Part shown: one piece after another, positions 10,954 to 22,346 of the stretch | Numbering within the stretch: the stretch's first letter is position 1 | Layout of the letters: every line of letters begins with the position of its first letter | Assembly: GCF_963082655.1 (NCBI RefSeq) | Contig: NC_081552.1 | Span: 52,181,947 to 52,245,946, forward strand | Origin: Stomoxys calcitrans | Taxonomy: Eukaryota > Arthropoda > Insecta > Diptera > Muscidae | Length of the DNA stretch: 64,000 bases | Direction of reading: 5' to 3' | The notes under the pieces: generated by a model | Database searches by the model: none | Told to the model about the DNA's origin: nothing | Seen by the model: only the letters and a program-made list of their open reading frames with translations | Position numbers and translations under genes: made by a program

Positions 10954-11625
10954 TATACCCTCCACCATAGGATAGGGGGTATACTAATTTCGTCATTCTG
11001 TTTGTAACTACTCGAAATATTCGTCTGAGACCCCATAAAGTATATATATTCTTCATCGTCGCGACATTTTATGTCGATCTAGCCATGTCCGTCCGTCTGT
11101 CTGTCGAAAGCAAGCTAACTTCCGAAGGAGTAGAGCAAGCGGCTTGAAATATTGCACAAATACTTCTTAACAACTGTGCCAAGTAGGGTTCAAATCGGTC
11201 CATAACCTGATATAGCTGTCATATAAACAGATCTAGGGACTTGACTTCTTGAGCTTCTAGAGGGCGAAATTCCTATCCGATTTGGCTGAAATTTTTCATG
11301 ACGTATTTTATTCTTACTTTTAACAACCATGTCAAATAAAATTCAAATCGGTCTATAACCTGATATAGCTGCCATATAAACCCATCTGGGATTTTGACTT
11401 CTTGAGCCTCTAGAGGTCGCCAATATTATCCGATTTGCCTGAAATGTTGTACCACGTATTCTCTCATGACCACCAGCATACGTGTTTATTATGGCCTGAA
11501 TCGGTCTATAGCCCGATACAGCTCCCATGTAAATCGATCTCTCTATTTTACATCTTGAGCCCCCAAAGGGTGCAATTCTTATTCGAATTGGCTGACATTT
11601 TACACAGGTCTCCAACATATAATTT
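10954..11625 (-). mobile_element. HINE family A, 5'-truncated
   Basis: Tail TATACCCTCCACCATAGGAT, GTCC/GTCT array near 11085-11105, a few units, the head region ACATTTTACACAGGTCTCCA, then stops before the hairpin. Confidence 0.85.
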
Positions 11626-11706
11626 TATTGTTTTCACTTTATATTTTTTAAAGGTTTCGGTCATTTAATATGGAATTTTGAGCATATTTTCTTCAATATA
11701 TTAAAG
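11626..11706. other. Short spacer
   Basis: AT-rich, nothing recognised. Confidence 0.3.
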
Positions 11707-12497
11707 TAGCCGAACCGGCCGCGCACCGCTACGCCTTCTTTAACTCTCTTATATCTTTTTTGGGTGGGAACACTTCGCCCTGAATGCGGATATCGAATTC
11801 GTGCCATTGTAGCCCATGACGCTGAACGGGTATTTGAACCCAAATTTTAATACCATATTCGCGTTCTGGTCTCCAATGCCTTTCATTTGATACCCTTATT
11901 GTGCCCATCGGACCACTTCCGGATATTGGTGGCGTTTTTGGGGTAAAGGGGAGGGTCCGCCTCCACCCGATATCTAAAAATTATATAGACTATGTTACCT
12001 TCCAGACAAACATACATAATCTATGAATATTTTAAGAAAATCGGTTCAGCCAAGTATCATATAGTCAAAATGAGTCTAATAGGGTTTTTGAGGTGTGGCA
12101 TGACCCCCTATGCCTCGATCTGATTTTATATGCCAGATTCGAAATTTTAAATTTACCTTTCTTTGAGCCCCATATTGATATGAACATCCAATATGTCTGT
12201 TTGGGGGAGTTTTGGGGTTGGGGCGGCCCGGTGGGTACTTAGACTCAAGTCTTTATACCCTATTCGTATTTTACTCTCCAATAAATTTCATTTGATGCCT
12301 ATATTGTCCCAATAGGTCTACTTTTGATTTTGGGTTTTGTTTTTGGCATAAGGGGGAGGGTCCGTCCTCCTTCCGATAGCGAAAAATTATAAAGCCTATG
12401 TTTCCTTCCAGACCAACCTACGCAATATGCGAAAATTTCGAGAAAATCGGTTCTGCCATTTTTCAGTCTATACGAAACAAACAAACCGAGTCCCATA
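11707..12497 (-). mobile_element. Old Helitron copy or copies, degenerate
   Basis: Starts with a mutated 3' end (GCCGAACCGGCCGCGCACCG), followed by tandem units. Two 5'-type stretches (AAAATCGGTTCAGCC at about 12037 and AAAATCGGTTCTGCC at about 12443) suggest two partial copies or an internal duplication. Confidence 0.6.
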
Positions 12498-13082
12498 TAT
12501 CCGTGATTGGCTAATCTGCCCATTTTGGGCCTTTTTGTGGGGGTGAGGTAACCGACATGAATTTGTATGCCAGATTCGTTATCTACTCCCGCATACTTTT
12601 CATTTGATACCCATATTGTCCTTATCGGTATACTTTTGGTTTTGAGTGGTGTTTTCGGGGTAACAAGGGAGGGTCCGCCCCCTTCCGTTCTAAATAAATT
12701 ATAATTCCCATTCCTACTTCCTGAGAATATTCGTAATTTACTCCCGAATACCTTTCATTTGAATCCTATATTGTCATGATCGTCACGATCATGGGGCTGG
12801 GGTGGTCCCCAGGTACTTGGACCCTAATTTTATTATGAAATTCGTACTCTACTCTTGAATGCCTTTCATTTGAATTCCATATTGCCTCGATCGGTTAATT
12901 TTTATTTTTGGATAGTACTTTGTGTGTAAAGGGGAGGGTCCGCCCCCCCTCCCGATATCAAAAAATTATAAAGCCTATGTTTCCTTACAGACCAACCTAC
13001 ACAATATGTGAAAATATCAAGGTAATCGTTTGAGTCTATACGGAACAAACAAACAAATACAAATTGAATTTTATATGTAAGA
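12498..13082 (-). mobile_element. Helitron with intact 5' TC end
   Basis: Units with GGGAGGGTCCGCCCCC. The 5' terminus at 13082 reads TCTTACATATAAAATTCAAT on the element strand, directly abutting the CTAG 3' end of the next Helitron. Confidence 0.7.
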
Positions 13083-14265
13083 CTAGCTGGACAGGGCCCG
13101 CTCCGCTGCGCTTTCTTTCACTCTCTTATTTATGTAAGCCCTATACGGTCACGTCAGGGAATAAGTCCTGTTTGAGGGTACTGGTACGGCCTTTCAGATA
13201 TTTCGCGCCAATGTGGATATGCCCAAATGTGGGTTGCCCAAAAAGTAATTGCGGATTTTTAAAAGAAAGTAAATGCATTTTTAATAAAACTTAGAATGGA
13301 CTTTAATCAAATATACTTTTTTTACACTTTTTTTCTAAAGCAAGCTAAAAGTAACAGCTGAAAGAATGCAATTACAGAGTCACAAGCCGTTAAAAAAATT
13401 TGTCAACGCCGACTATATGAAAAATCCGCAATTACTTTTTGGGCAACCCAATATATTGGTGCTCTTCTCCCAAATACCTTTCATTGGAGCCTTATATTGC
13501 TATGGTCGGTAAATATGTGCGGTACGGGGGTATTTTGGGTGTGAGCCGGATCCTCATATATCAGATTCGTGCTCTAGCCTCATGTACTTTTGATTTGAGT
13601 CCCATATTGTCAGTATTGGTTTATATATCATTTGGCTGGTGGCTTTGGAGGTGGGGCAGCCCCCTAGAAATCCCACCCTATTATTATATTTTATTATTAT
13701 TATAAACGAACTAAATTTCGCTTAAATCGCCCCACCCATCTAGATCTGGCGTTTTTGAAAATAGGGTATCATTCTCTTGGATTTGGTGGTGGATTGGAGT
13801 AGCCAAACTCTTTGCCCCGAAAGTGGATATCTGATTCATATTCCACTCCCAAAAACCACATTGAAGCTGCATATTGCTATAGTCGGATAAATGTGTGGTT
13901 TAGGGGGAGTTAATGAGTTGAGGCGTCCCTGAAACATTTGGCCATGAAATAGATACAGATTTCAGCCCCTTTTTGACATAATCCAGTTTGAGGGGTATGC
14001 AGGGTGGGGCGGCCACCATGTACTTAGCCCTGAAAAATATCAGCATCGTGCTCTACTCTCAAATTTCTTTGACTTGAGCCCCAATTGCCATTGGTTTAGG
14101 GGGACTTTATGAGCTTACACGACCCCCAAACATTTGGCTTTAAAATTGGTTATCAAATTCGATTTCTACTACTAAAAAGTGTACTCTACTACCAGAGCCT
14201 TTTATTTCTGTCGTATTCTATCCTGATCGGCCTTCATATATTATGTAATACTATTTACATATTAT
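13083..14265 (-). mobile_element. Helitron, tail-to-head with previous copy
   Basis: 3' end CTAG at 13083-13086 with CAGGGCCCGCTCCGCTGCGC, tandem units to about 14260, interrupted by a mariner-type MITE at 13229-13451. The 5' TC end is not found and was probably lost at the junction with the HINE at 14266. Confidence 0.7.
13229..13451. mobile_element. Mariner-type MITE, ~220 bp
   Basis: Terminal inverted repeats of about 30 nt (GGGTTGCCCAAAAAGTAATT at the left, its complement AATTACTTTTTGGGCAACCC at the right). A TA follows the right end at 13452; the left TA is mutated. Related copies are at 25033, 27921 and 37179. No transposase is encoded. Confidence 0.8.
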
Positions 14266-14607
14266 TATACCCTCCATAGGATGGGGGTATACTAATTTCG
14301 TCATTCTGTTTGTAACTCCCCGAAATATTCATAAAGTATGTATATTCTGGATCGTCATGACATTTCGCAATTCTTACCAGATTTGTCTGAAATTTTATAC
14401 AAAGACTTCTACTATGGTCTCCAATATTTAGTTCAATTATGGTCCGAAATGAACCATAACTTCATATTGTTCCAATAGCATAGCAATTATTTTCTTTTAT
14501 CCTTTGTTTGCCTAAAAAGAGATACCGTGGCAAGAGCTCGACAAATGCGATCCATGGTGGAGTGTGTATAAGATTCGGCCCGACCGAAATCAGCAAGCTT
14601 TTATTTG
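14266..14607 (-). mobile_element. HINE family A, internally deleted
   Basis: Both ends are present (TATACCCTCCATAGGATGGG and CGGCCCGACCGAAATCAGCA) but only about 340 bp remain. The GTCY array and most tandem units are missing. Confidence 0.8.
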
Positions 14608-14622
14608 TTTTTAATTCCTTTT

Positions 14623-15755
14623 TATACCCTCCACCATTGGATGGGGGTATACTAATTTCATCATTATGTTTGTAACACCTCGAAATAAGCGTCTGAGACC
14701 CCATAAAGTATATATATTCTTGGTCGTCATGTAATTTTTAGTCGATTTACCATGTCCGTCCGTCCGTTTGTCCGTCTGTCCGTCCGTCTGTCTGTCGAAA
14801 GCACGTGTACTTTCGAAGGAGTAAAGCTAGCCGCTTGAAATTTTGCACAAATTCTTCCTATTAGTGTAGCTCGGTTGGGATTGTAAATGGGCCATATCGG
14901 TCCATGTTTTGATATAGCTGCCATATAAACCGATCTTGGGTATTGACTTCTTCAGCATCTAGAAGGCGCAATTCTTATCCCATTGGAATGAAATTTTGCA
15001 CGACGTGTTTTGTTACGATATCCAACAACTGAGTTTAGAATGGCGCAAATCGGTCCATAACCTGATATAGCTGCCATATAAACCGATCTTGGGTCTTGAC
15101 TTCTAGAGTGCGCAATTCTTATCCGATTGGAATAAAATTTTGAACGACGTGTTTTTGTTATGACATCCAACAACTGTGCCGAGTATGGTTCAAATCGGTT
15201 CATAATCTGATATAGCTGCCATATAAACCGATCTTGAGTCTTGACTTCTTGAGCCTCTAGAGTGCGCAATTCTTATCCGATTGGAATGAAATTTCGCACG
15301 ACGTGTTTTGTTATGATATCCAACAACTGTGCCAAGCATGGTTCAAATCGGTTCATAATCTGATATAGCTGCCATATAAACCGATCTTGGGTCTTGACTT
15401 CTTGAGCCTCTACAGTGCGCAATTCTTAACCGATTGGAATGAAATTTCGCACGACGTGTTTTGTTATGATATCCAACAACTGTGCCAAGCATGGTTCTAA
15501 TCGGTTCATAATCTGATATAGCAGCCATACAAACCGATCTGGGATCTTGACTTCTTGAGCCTTTAGAGGGCGCATATCTCATCCGATTTGAATGAATTTT
15601 TGCACATAGTATTTGGTTATTATACCTTCAACATTTGTGCCAACTATGGTTCAAATCGGTTAATAACCTGATATAACTGTCATATAAACCGATCTTGGGA
15701 CTTGTCTTCTTGAGCCCCTAGAGGTCGCAAATATTATACGATTATGGTCTGAATC
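14623..15755 (-). mobile_element. HINE family A, 5'-truncated
   Basis: Tail TATACCCTCCACCATTGGAT, GTCC/GTCT array at 14755-14795, about five ~153-bp units, then an abrupt end near 15755 without the hairpin. Confidence 0.85.
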
Positions 15756-16009
15756 GGTCCAAATTTTAAGCGCCAAGCTTTATACCTTCAAAATCTAGCG
15801 TGCTTTCAACAAATGGACGGACTTGGCTCAAATGACTTAGAAGGTCAAGACGATCACAAATATATATATTTCGTTGTGTCTTAGATTAATATTTCATTAT
15901 GTTACAAGCAGAACAATAATACTTTGTGGATTGTTATCATAAAAATCAATTTTTAATTTTGTTAAGAATTCTTCAGTTCTCCAATCCTCTTAAGCAGGAT
16001 TTCAGCTAC
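15756..16009 (+). mobile_element. Degraded HINE 3' fragment and pgant 3' flank
   Basis: Positions 15790-15912 contain a decayed HINE tail (GGACGGACTTGGC, GTCAAGACGATCACAAATAT, ATTAATATTTCATTATGTTA). The remainder to 16009 is the 3' flank of the pgant gene. I did not find a clear AATAAA in it. Confidence 0.5.
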
Positions 16010-16666
16010 TTATTTTAATTCCATAAAAAAATTATCCATGGCCGTTTCATTAATATAACCAAATTTCCATTTTTGCTGTATTCTAGTCAAATCACAATAA
16101 TTTACAAAAATCTCCCTGGTCTTGCTATCCACCTCCAAACAGCGTTGTGTATACTCCTTCTCACCCTGTATCAACATTTGAGTGGTTCGATCATAATACC
16201 ACCATTGATTACCGCCACTATTGTGACAAGGCCACAACCAAATGGGGGCATGAGAACCCCAGGCTTGTACCTCCAAGCAATTGCCATGGTGTTGCAAATC
16301 CCTACGAAAGCCCAAATACCATTTTTGAGAGTCATAGGGATATTTTAGATCAGGGGAGCAGGGTCTTAATACATCCTCAAGCTTAAGGCGAGTTTTCTTA
16401 TTATCAACATCCAAACAGTAATCTGGAAGAGCTAAACTTTTAATGGCACCACTGGCAAAATCTGGAGGCTTTATAGGGGGATAGATCTTTAGCAAATCAA
16501 AGGCAATATGCTCCATGAACCATTTGAAGGGTTTGCATTGCAGCCGTTGTCTCAGCAATTTTTGCTTGGTTAGATCGCCAGCTTCAATTTGATTGAGTTT
16601 GGGTATGTGCTCATATAGGAAATCCTTGTACTCATCCATCCAGACCTCAGCTACTCGTTTGTAATT
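16010..16666 (-). CDS. Polypeptide GalNAc-transferase, exon 3 of 3 (lectin domain)
   Basis: The last exon encodes residues 396-613 of the assembled protein. It begins at 16666 after an AG at 16668-16667 and reads NYKRVAEVWMDEYKDF, the conserved end of the GT27 catalytic domain, then QCKPFKWFMEHI, the linker, and from about residue 475 a ricin-type lectin domain. Its repeats have Cys-Leu-Asp/Glu motifs (YCLDVDN, NCLEVQAWG, RCLEVDSKTR) and Q-x-W-like positions (QKWYLG, NQWWYY, QKWKFG). The lectin domain of this family binds GalNAc on already glycosylated substrates. The stop codon is TAA at 16012-16010. The preceding intron is only 63 bp. Confidence 0.93.
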   Translation of the reverse strand, partial: NYKRVAEVWMDEYKDFLYEHIPKLNQIEAGDLTKQKLLRQRLQCKPFKWFMEHIAFDLLKIYPPIKPPDFASGAIKSLALPDYCLDVDNKKTRLKLEDVLRPCSPDLKYPYDSQKWYLGFRRDLQHHGNCLEVQAWGSHAPIWLWPCHNSGGNQWWYYDRTTQMLIQGEKEYTQRCLEVDSKTREIFVNYCDLTRIQQKWKFGYINETAMDNFFMELK

Positions 16667-16729
16667 CTGAGAATGTAATCGAAAAGCTTAGAAATTGTAA
16701 AATTGCATTCTGTTAAAAATGTTCATTAC

Positions 16730-17498
16730 CTTTGATATGAAATCATCCTTGCGTTTCGTATAACTCACAGCAAATTCGGGAGACCTATACAAATGACCTA
16801 TACGGGAGCAGGGGACTTCCAGTAGTTTCCCACCACATAACCATATTTTAAAGCTTAGCTCATATTGTTCGGCACCCCAAATCTCCAGACCTTCATCATA
16901 AGCACCCAAATGCCAAAAGAATTTTTTCGTAATGGCAAATAAGCCGCCATTCATAACAGGATTATTATGAGGCCTGGGGATGAGTCGCTCCTCTTCCTTG
17001 AGCAAAGGCAGTTGAACATAATTAAATTGCCAATTGAAACCCCCTCTGGAAGGCATGGCTCCCTGATACTCAAAGGTATCATATTTTATGATATCTATTA
17101 TAGGAGTAGTTGAGGTTGTGGAATCCTTAACTATGGGTGCCAGTAAGGGGGGTAACCAATTAACATTGACTTCAATATGGGCATCTAAGAATACCAAAAC
17201 CTCTGCTTTGGCTCTTCGCGCACCTTCCAAACGAGCTCTTATCAAGCCTTCTCTCTGCTTAAGGTGTACCATTTGTATTTTGTCTCCGAAATTGTTTTTC
17301 ATATAAATTTGTAGCCCTTCATCATCATCTTGAGGATCACTATAATCATCGACTAAAATGATCTCTTCCAGCAATTTCTCAGGTGTTCTGTCCAGGAGAC
17401 TGTGTAAAGTTCGTAAGAGGACAGACGCTTGTTCATTGCGATAAACTACAATTATGCTACATTTTGGTAAAAGGGATGGGTAACGCATACGTTGGCAT
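16730..17498 (-). CDS. Polypeptide GalNAc-transferase, exon 2 of 3 (catalytic domain)
   Basis: Encodes most of the GT27 catalytic domain, which transfers GalNAc from UDP-GalNAc to Ser/Thr in the Golgi lumen, the first step of mucin-type O-glycosylation. Acceptor AG is at 17500-17499 and donor GTAATG at 16729, both in phase with the neighbouring exons. Landmarks: SIIVVYRNEQASVLLRTLHS, EEIILVDDYSD, the Mn/UDP-binding D-A-H at residues 244-246, NGGLFAITKKFFWHLGAYD, and CSRIGHLYR with the second metal-binding His at about 374. Oddity: the usual W-G-G-E-N is W-G-A-E-Q here (about 346-350). Drosophila has about a dozen pgant paralogues; I cannot say which is the orthologue. Confidence 0.93.
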
Positions 17499-17754
17499 CT
17501 GAAACGGAAGAGGAAGCATTATTGTTAATTTTTTCCAGACAGTTAAATTTTTTTTTTTAATTCTAGGGGTTTGAATCAAATCCTAAGATTTTCAACTTCT
17601 TCCCAAAGAGGTGTCGCACAGCGGCACGCCGTTCGGACTAGGGTAAAAAGGAGGCCCCTTATCATTCATTTAAACTTGAAACGGACAGCACTCATTGATA
17701 TGTGGGAAGTTTGCCTTAGTTCCTTAGTGGAATGTTCATGGGCCAATTTGCATT

Positions 17755-18228
17755 TGTGAGATTTTCAACTATTCCAGGGATTTTCAAGACGTTATGGAAT
17801 TTTTGAAAAAATGCTGCATTTTTAACACGTGATTAGCAAATCTTTGGATTCTAATTAATTTTGTTTTTTATGTATTTTTTTATTTTCTGGAAATCTCCAA
17901 AAATTTAAAATTTTTTAAAATTCTGAGATTTTTAAATAATTCTCCATTTTTTTTGTCAAAATTATGAAATTTTTAACAAATTCTTGAATATTTGACTTAT
18001 TCTGGTATTTTTAACATATTCCAAGATTCCTGCAATTTCAAACAAATCCTAGGATTATTAAAAAATTTTGGGATTTAAAAAAAAAATTGAGACTGTTTAC
18101 AAATTTTCTGGGTCTTTTGATAGATCACAAAAATTTAAAAATTTTTCAAAAATTCCGAGATTTCAACCAGTTATGGGACTTTTAATATAAAAATTCGGCG
18201 ATTGTTACAAAATTCTGGAATATTTAAA
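17755..18228. repeat. Degenerate minisatellite, left block
   Basis: Irregular repetition of phrases like GGGATTTTTAACAAATTCT in units of roughly 20-35 bp, strongly AT-rich. It is interrupted by a HINE at 18229, and the same pattern resumes at 20013. Confidence 0.6.
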
Positions 18229-19644
18229 ACAAGTAAAAGCGTGCTAAGTTCGGCCGGGCCGAATCTTATATACCCTCCACCATGGATCGCATTTGTCGAG
18301 TTCTTTTCCCGGCATCTCTTCTTAAACGATATCAAGATATAGTCCGGTTCGGACCACAATTAAATTATATGTTGGAGACCTGTGTAAAATTTCAGCCAAT
18401 ACGTATAAGAATTGCGCCCATTGGGGCTCACGAAGTAAAATAGAGAGAACGATTTATATGAGATCTGTATCGGGCTAAAGACCGATTCAGACCATAATAA
18501 ACACGTTTGTTGATGGTCATGAGAGGATCCGTCGTACAAAATTTCAGGCATATCGGATAATAACTGCGACCTCTAGGGGTCAAGAAGTCAAGATCCCAGA
18601 TCGGTTTACATGGCAGCTATATCAGGTTATGAACCGATTTGAACCTTATTTGACACAGTTGTTGAAAGTAAAAATAAAATACGTCATGCAAAATTTCAGC
18701 CAAATCGGATAGGAATTGCGCCCTCTAGAAGCTCAAGAAGTCAAATCCCCAGATCTGTTTATATGACAGCTATATCAGGTTATGGACCGATTTCAACCAT
18801 ACTTGGCACAGTTGTTTAATATCATAACGAAATACCTCGTGCAAAAATTCATTCAAATCGGATAAGGATTGTGCCCTCTAGAGGCTCAAGAAGTCAAGAC
18901 CCAAGATCGGTTTATATGGCAGCTATATCAGGTTATGAACCGATTTAAACCATACTTGGCATAGTTGTTGAATATCATAACAAAACACGTCGTGCGAAAT
19001 TCCATTCCATTCGGATAAGAATTGCGCACTCTAGAGGCTCAAGAAGTCAAGACCCAAAATCGGTTTATATGGCAGCTATATCAGGTTATGGACCGATTTG
19101 AACCATACTTGGCACAGTTGTTGGATATAATAACAAAACACGTCGTGCAAAATTTCATTTTAATCGGATAAGAATTGCGCACTCTAGATGCTCAAGAAGT
19201 CAAGACCCAAGATCGGTTTATATGGCAGCTATATCAGGTTATGGACCGATTTGATCTATACTTGACAGAGTTGTTGGATATCATAGCAGAACACGTCGTG
19301 CAAAATTTTATTCCAATCGGATAAGAATTGCGCACTATAGAGGCTCAAGAAGTCAAGACCCAAGATCGGTTTATATGGCAGCTATATCAAAACATGGACC
19401 GATATGGCCCATTAACAATACCAACCGACCTACACTAATAAGAAGTATTTGTGCAAAATTTCAAGCGGCTAGCTTTACTCCTTCGGAAGGTAGCGTGCTT
19501 TCGACAGACAGACGGACGGACGGACGGACAGACGGACGGACATGGCTAGATCGACATATGGGGTCTCAGACGAATATTTCGAGTAGTTACAAACAGAATG
19601 ACGAAATTGGTATACCCCCCATCTTTTCGTGAAGGGTATAAAAA
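18229..19644 (+). mobile_element. HINE family A, full length
   Basis: 5' ACAAGTAAAAGCGTGCTAAG with hairpin TTCGGCCGGGCCGAA, TATACCCTCCACCATGGATC, about six units of ~153 bp, a GGAC/AGAC array at 19500-19540, and a tail ending in a mutated GTGAAGGGTATA. Confidence 0.9.
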
Positions 19645-19672
19645 TTGTGGGATTTTCATCTTCCTTAGATTT

Positions 19673-20012
19673 GTATACCCACCACCGAAGGATGGGGGTA
19701 TATTCATTGTACCCACCACCGAAGGATGGGGGTATATTCATTTTGTCATTCCGTTTGCAACACATCGAAATATCCATTTCCGACCCTATAAAGTATATAT
19801 ATTCTTGATCAGCGTAAAAATCTAAGACGATCTAGACATGTCCGTCCGTCTGTCCGTCTGTCTGTTGAAATCAAGCTACAGTCTTTAAAAATTGAGATAT
19901 TGAGCTGAAATTTTGCACAGATTCTTTTTTTGTCCATAAGCAGGTTAAGTTCGAAGATGGGCTATATCGGGCTATATCTTGATATAGCCCCCATATAGAC
20001 CGATCCGCCGAT
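19673..20012 (-). mobile_element. HINE family B, 5'-truncated, duplicated terminus
   Basis: Tail TATACCCACCACCGAAGGAT occurs twice in tandem with a ~34-bp period (19674 and 19709). It continues through GTCC/GTCT at 19840-19865 and GGACAAAAAAAGAATCTG (complement), then stops at about 20012. Confidence 0.75.
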
Positions 20013-20735
20013 TTAGGGATTTCTATGGGATTTCTAAAAAAAAACTGAGAGTTTAAACTAATTCTGGAATTCCAGGAACCCTTGGCAAATTCAGATTTTT
20101 TTAAACTAATTCTAGGATTTTTTTAATCAAATTCTGCGAATTTTTAGAAAAATTTAGGATTTTCTACAAATTCTGAGAATTTCAAAATTTAACAAATATT
20201 TTTACACCTTCTGGGATTTTTAACAAATCCCTGCTTTTTTTAGACATGCTGGGATTTATCAGAAATCCTCGGATATAGCCTGGAATTTTTTACAAAATTT
20301 TTGGAGTTTACACAAATCCTGGGTTTTTAAAAATTATGCTATTTTTTAGAAATCATGGATTTTCCAGATGTCATGTGAGTTTCCAGAAGTCATGGCATTT
20401 TGAACTAATTCTGAGATTTTTAACCAATCCTGGTATTCCTGGAACCCTTGACAAATTAAGATTTTGTTTTTTAAATTCTGGTAGTTTTTTTTTATCAAAG
20501 TCTGCGTATTTTTACAAAAACTTCGGCTTTTTAAAAAAACTGGGTTAATTAACAAATACTGGTATTATAGCATCTTTTAGGATTTTTCAGAATTACTGGG
20601 ATTTTTCAGGAATCCCGAAATTTTTCCGAAATACTGGAATTTCTAACAAATCATGTGATTTTTGGGATTTCATGGGATTTTTTAGAAATCATTGGATTTT
20701 TAGCAAATCATGGGAGTTTGAACAAATCCGAATGT
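20013..20735. repeat. Degenerate minisatellite, right block
   Basis: Continuation of the 17755-18228 pattern: short degenerate units built on GGGATTTTTNANAAATC and TTCTGGGATTTTT. Apparent open frames here (e.g. 20336-20548) are low-complexity Phe/Leu/Lys-rich artefacts. Confidence 0.6.
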
Positions 20736-20989
20736 ATTTGGAAGCTTTGGGAAATTTCTTGTTTGTGTTTCATAATTTTTGATGGTATCATTGAATCACG
20801 TCCAAGTTTTTTCGTCAACAATGATTTATTTATAATTGCATTCTCTTTAAGACGACAAAGCAAAGAGTCTTTCATTGGTATGACTACAAAGTGGTTAATC
20901 AATTATCACGTTTTATGGAGTATCACCTCAACGCCATTCTGATGATGGGCCGAATTTAGATTTTTCATGCATAAACAATGTTTGCCATA
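20736..20989. other. Intronic spacer
   Basis: No gene or known repeat seen. Confidence 0.35.
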
Positions 20990-22150
20990 ACAAGTAAAAG
21001 CGTGCTAAGTTCGGCCGGGCCGAATCTTATATACCCTCCACCATGGATCGCATTTGTCGAGTTCTTTTCCCGGCATCTCTTCTTAGGCAAAAAAGGATAT
21101 AAGAAAAGATTTGCTCTGCTATTAGAGCGATATCAAAATATGGTCCGGTTTGGACCACAATTAAATTATATGTTGGAGACCTGTGTAAAATGTCAGCCAA
21201 TTCGAATAAGAACTGCGCCCATAGAGAGAACGATTTATATGGGAGCTGTATCGGGCTATACACCGATTCAGACCATAATAAACACGTTTGTTGATGGTCA
21301 TGAGAGGATCCGTCGTACAAATTTCAAGCAAATCGGATAATAATTGCGACCTTTAGGATCAAGAAGTCAAGATCCCAGATCGGTTTATATGTCAGCTATA
21401 TCAGGTTATGGACCGATTTAAACCATACTTAACAGTTGTTGGATGTCATCACGAAATACTTCGTGCAAAAATTTATTCACATCCGATAAGAATTGTACCC
21501 TCTAGAGGCTCAAGAAGTCAAGACCCCAGATCGGTTTATATGGCAGCTATATCAGGTTATAAACCGATTTGAACCATACGTGGCAGTTGTTGGGTATCAT
21601 AACAAAATACTTCGTGCAAAATTCCATTCCAATCGGATAAGAATTGCGCACTCTAGAGGCTCAAGAATTCAAGATCCCAGATCGGTTTATATGGCAGCTA
21701 TATCAGGTTATGGTCCGATTTGAACCATACTTGGCACAGTTGTTGTATATCATAACAAAACACGTCGTGCAAAATTTCATTCCAATCGGATAAGAATTGC
21801 GCACTCTAGAGGCTCAAGAATTCAAGACCCAAGATCGGTTTGTATGGCAGCTATATCAAAACATGGACCGATATAGCCCATTTGCAATACCAACCGACCT
21901 ACACTAATAAGAAGTACTTGTGCAAAATTTCAAGCGGCTAGCTTTACTCCTTCGGAAGTTAGCGTGCTTTCGACAGACAGACGGACGGACGGACGGACAG
22001 ACGGACGGACGGACATGGCTAGATCGACATAAAATGTCACGACGATCGAGAATATATATACTTTATGGGGTCTCAGACGAATATTTCGAGTAGTTACAAA
22101 CAGAATGACGAAATTAGTATACCCCCCATCTTATGGTGGAGGGTATAAAA
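20990..22150 (+). mobile_element. HINE family A, full length
   Basis: Both ends intact (ACAAGTAAAAGCGTGCTAAG; ATGGTGGAGGGTATA), hairpin, about four units, GGAC-rich array at 21970-22015. Lies 200 bp downstream of pgant exon 1, in the opposite orientation. Confidence 0.9.
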
Positions 22151-22346
22151 AGTGCATTAAAATAGAATTCACGTTGCACTTGGAGGGGGCTGTAATATGT
22201 TTTGTCTCTGTAATTCCTAGCACGATTTTATTAAAAATACAACAAACTTGGCACCTCTTGACTTATATTGCAAAAACACGCAAACAGATTGATGCCAACA
22301 CCAACCCAGTCAACATGCTCCTATTGTTATTTAAACGCTTACTTAC

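Larger units (their letters stand above)
17499..22346 (-). other. pgant intron 1, 4.85 kb of repeats
   Basis: Defined by GTAAGT at 22346 and TTTCAG at 17499. It contains two full family A HINEs (both opposite to gene direction), a partial family B HINE, and a degenerate short-period repeat, leaving little else. An annotation that masks repeats would still need to bridge this gap to recover the membrane anchor. Confidence 0.85.

Noticed and set aside
16073..16386. Plus-strand frames over pgant exon 3
   Set aside because: Shadow frames; the minus strand encodes the recognisable lectin domain with matching splice sites.
20336..20942. Phe/Leu-rich frames in the AT-rich block
   Set aside because: Produced by the degenerate minisatellite; no conserved motif and located within the pgant intron.
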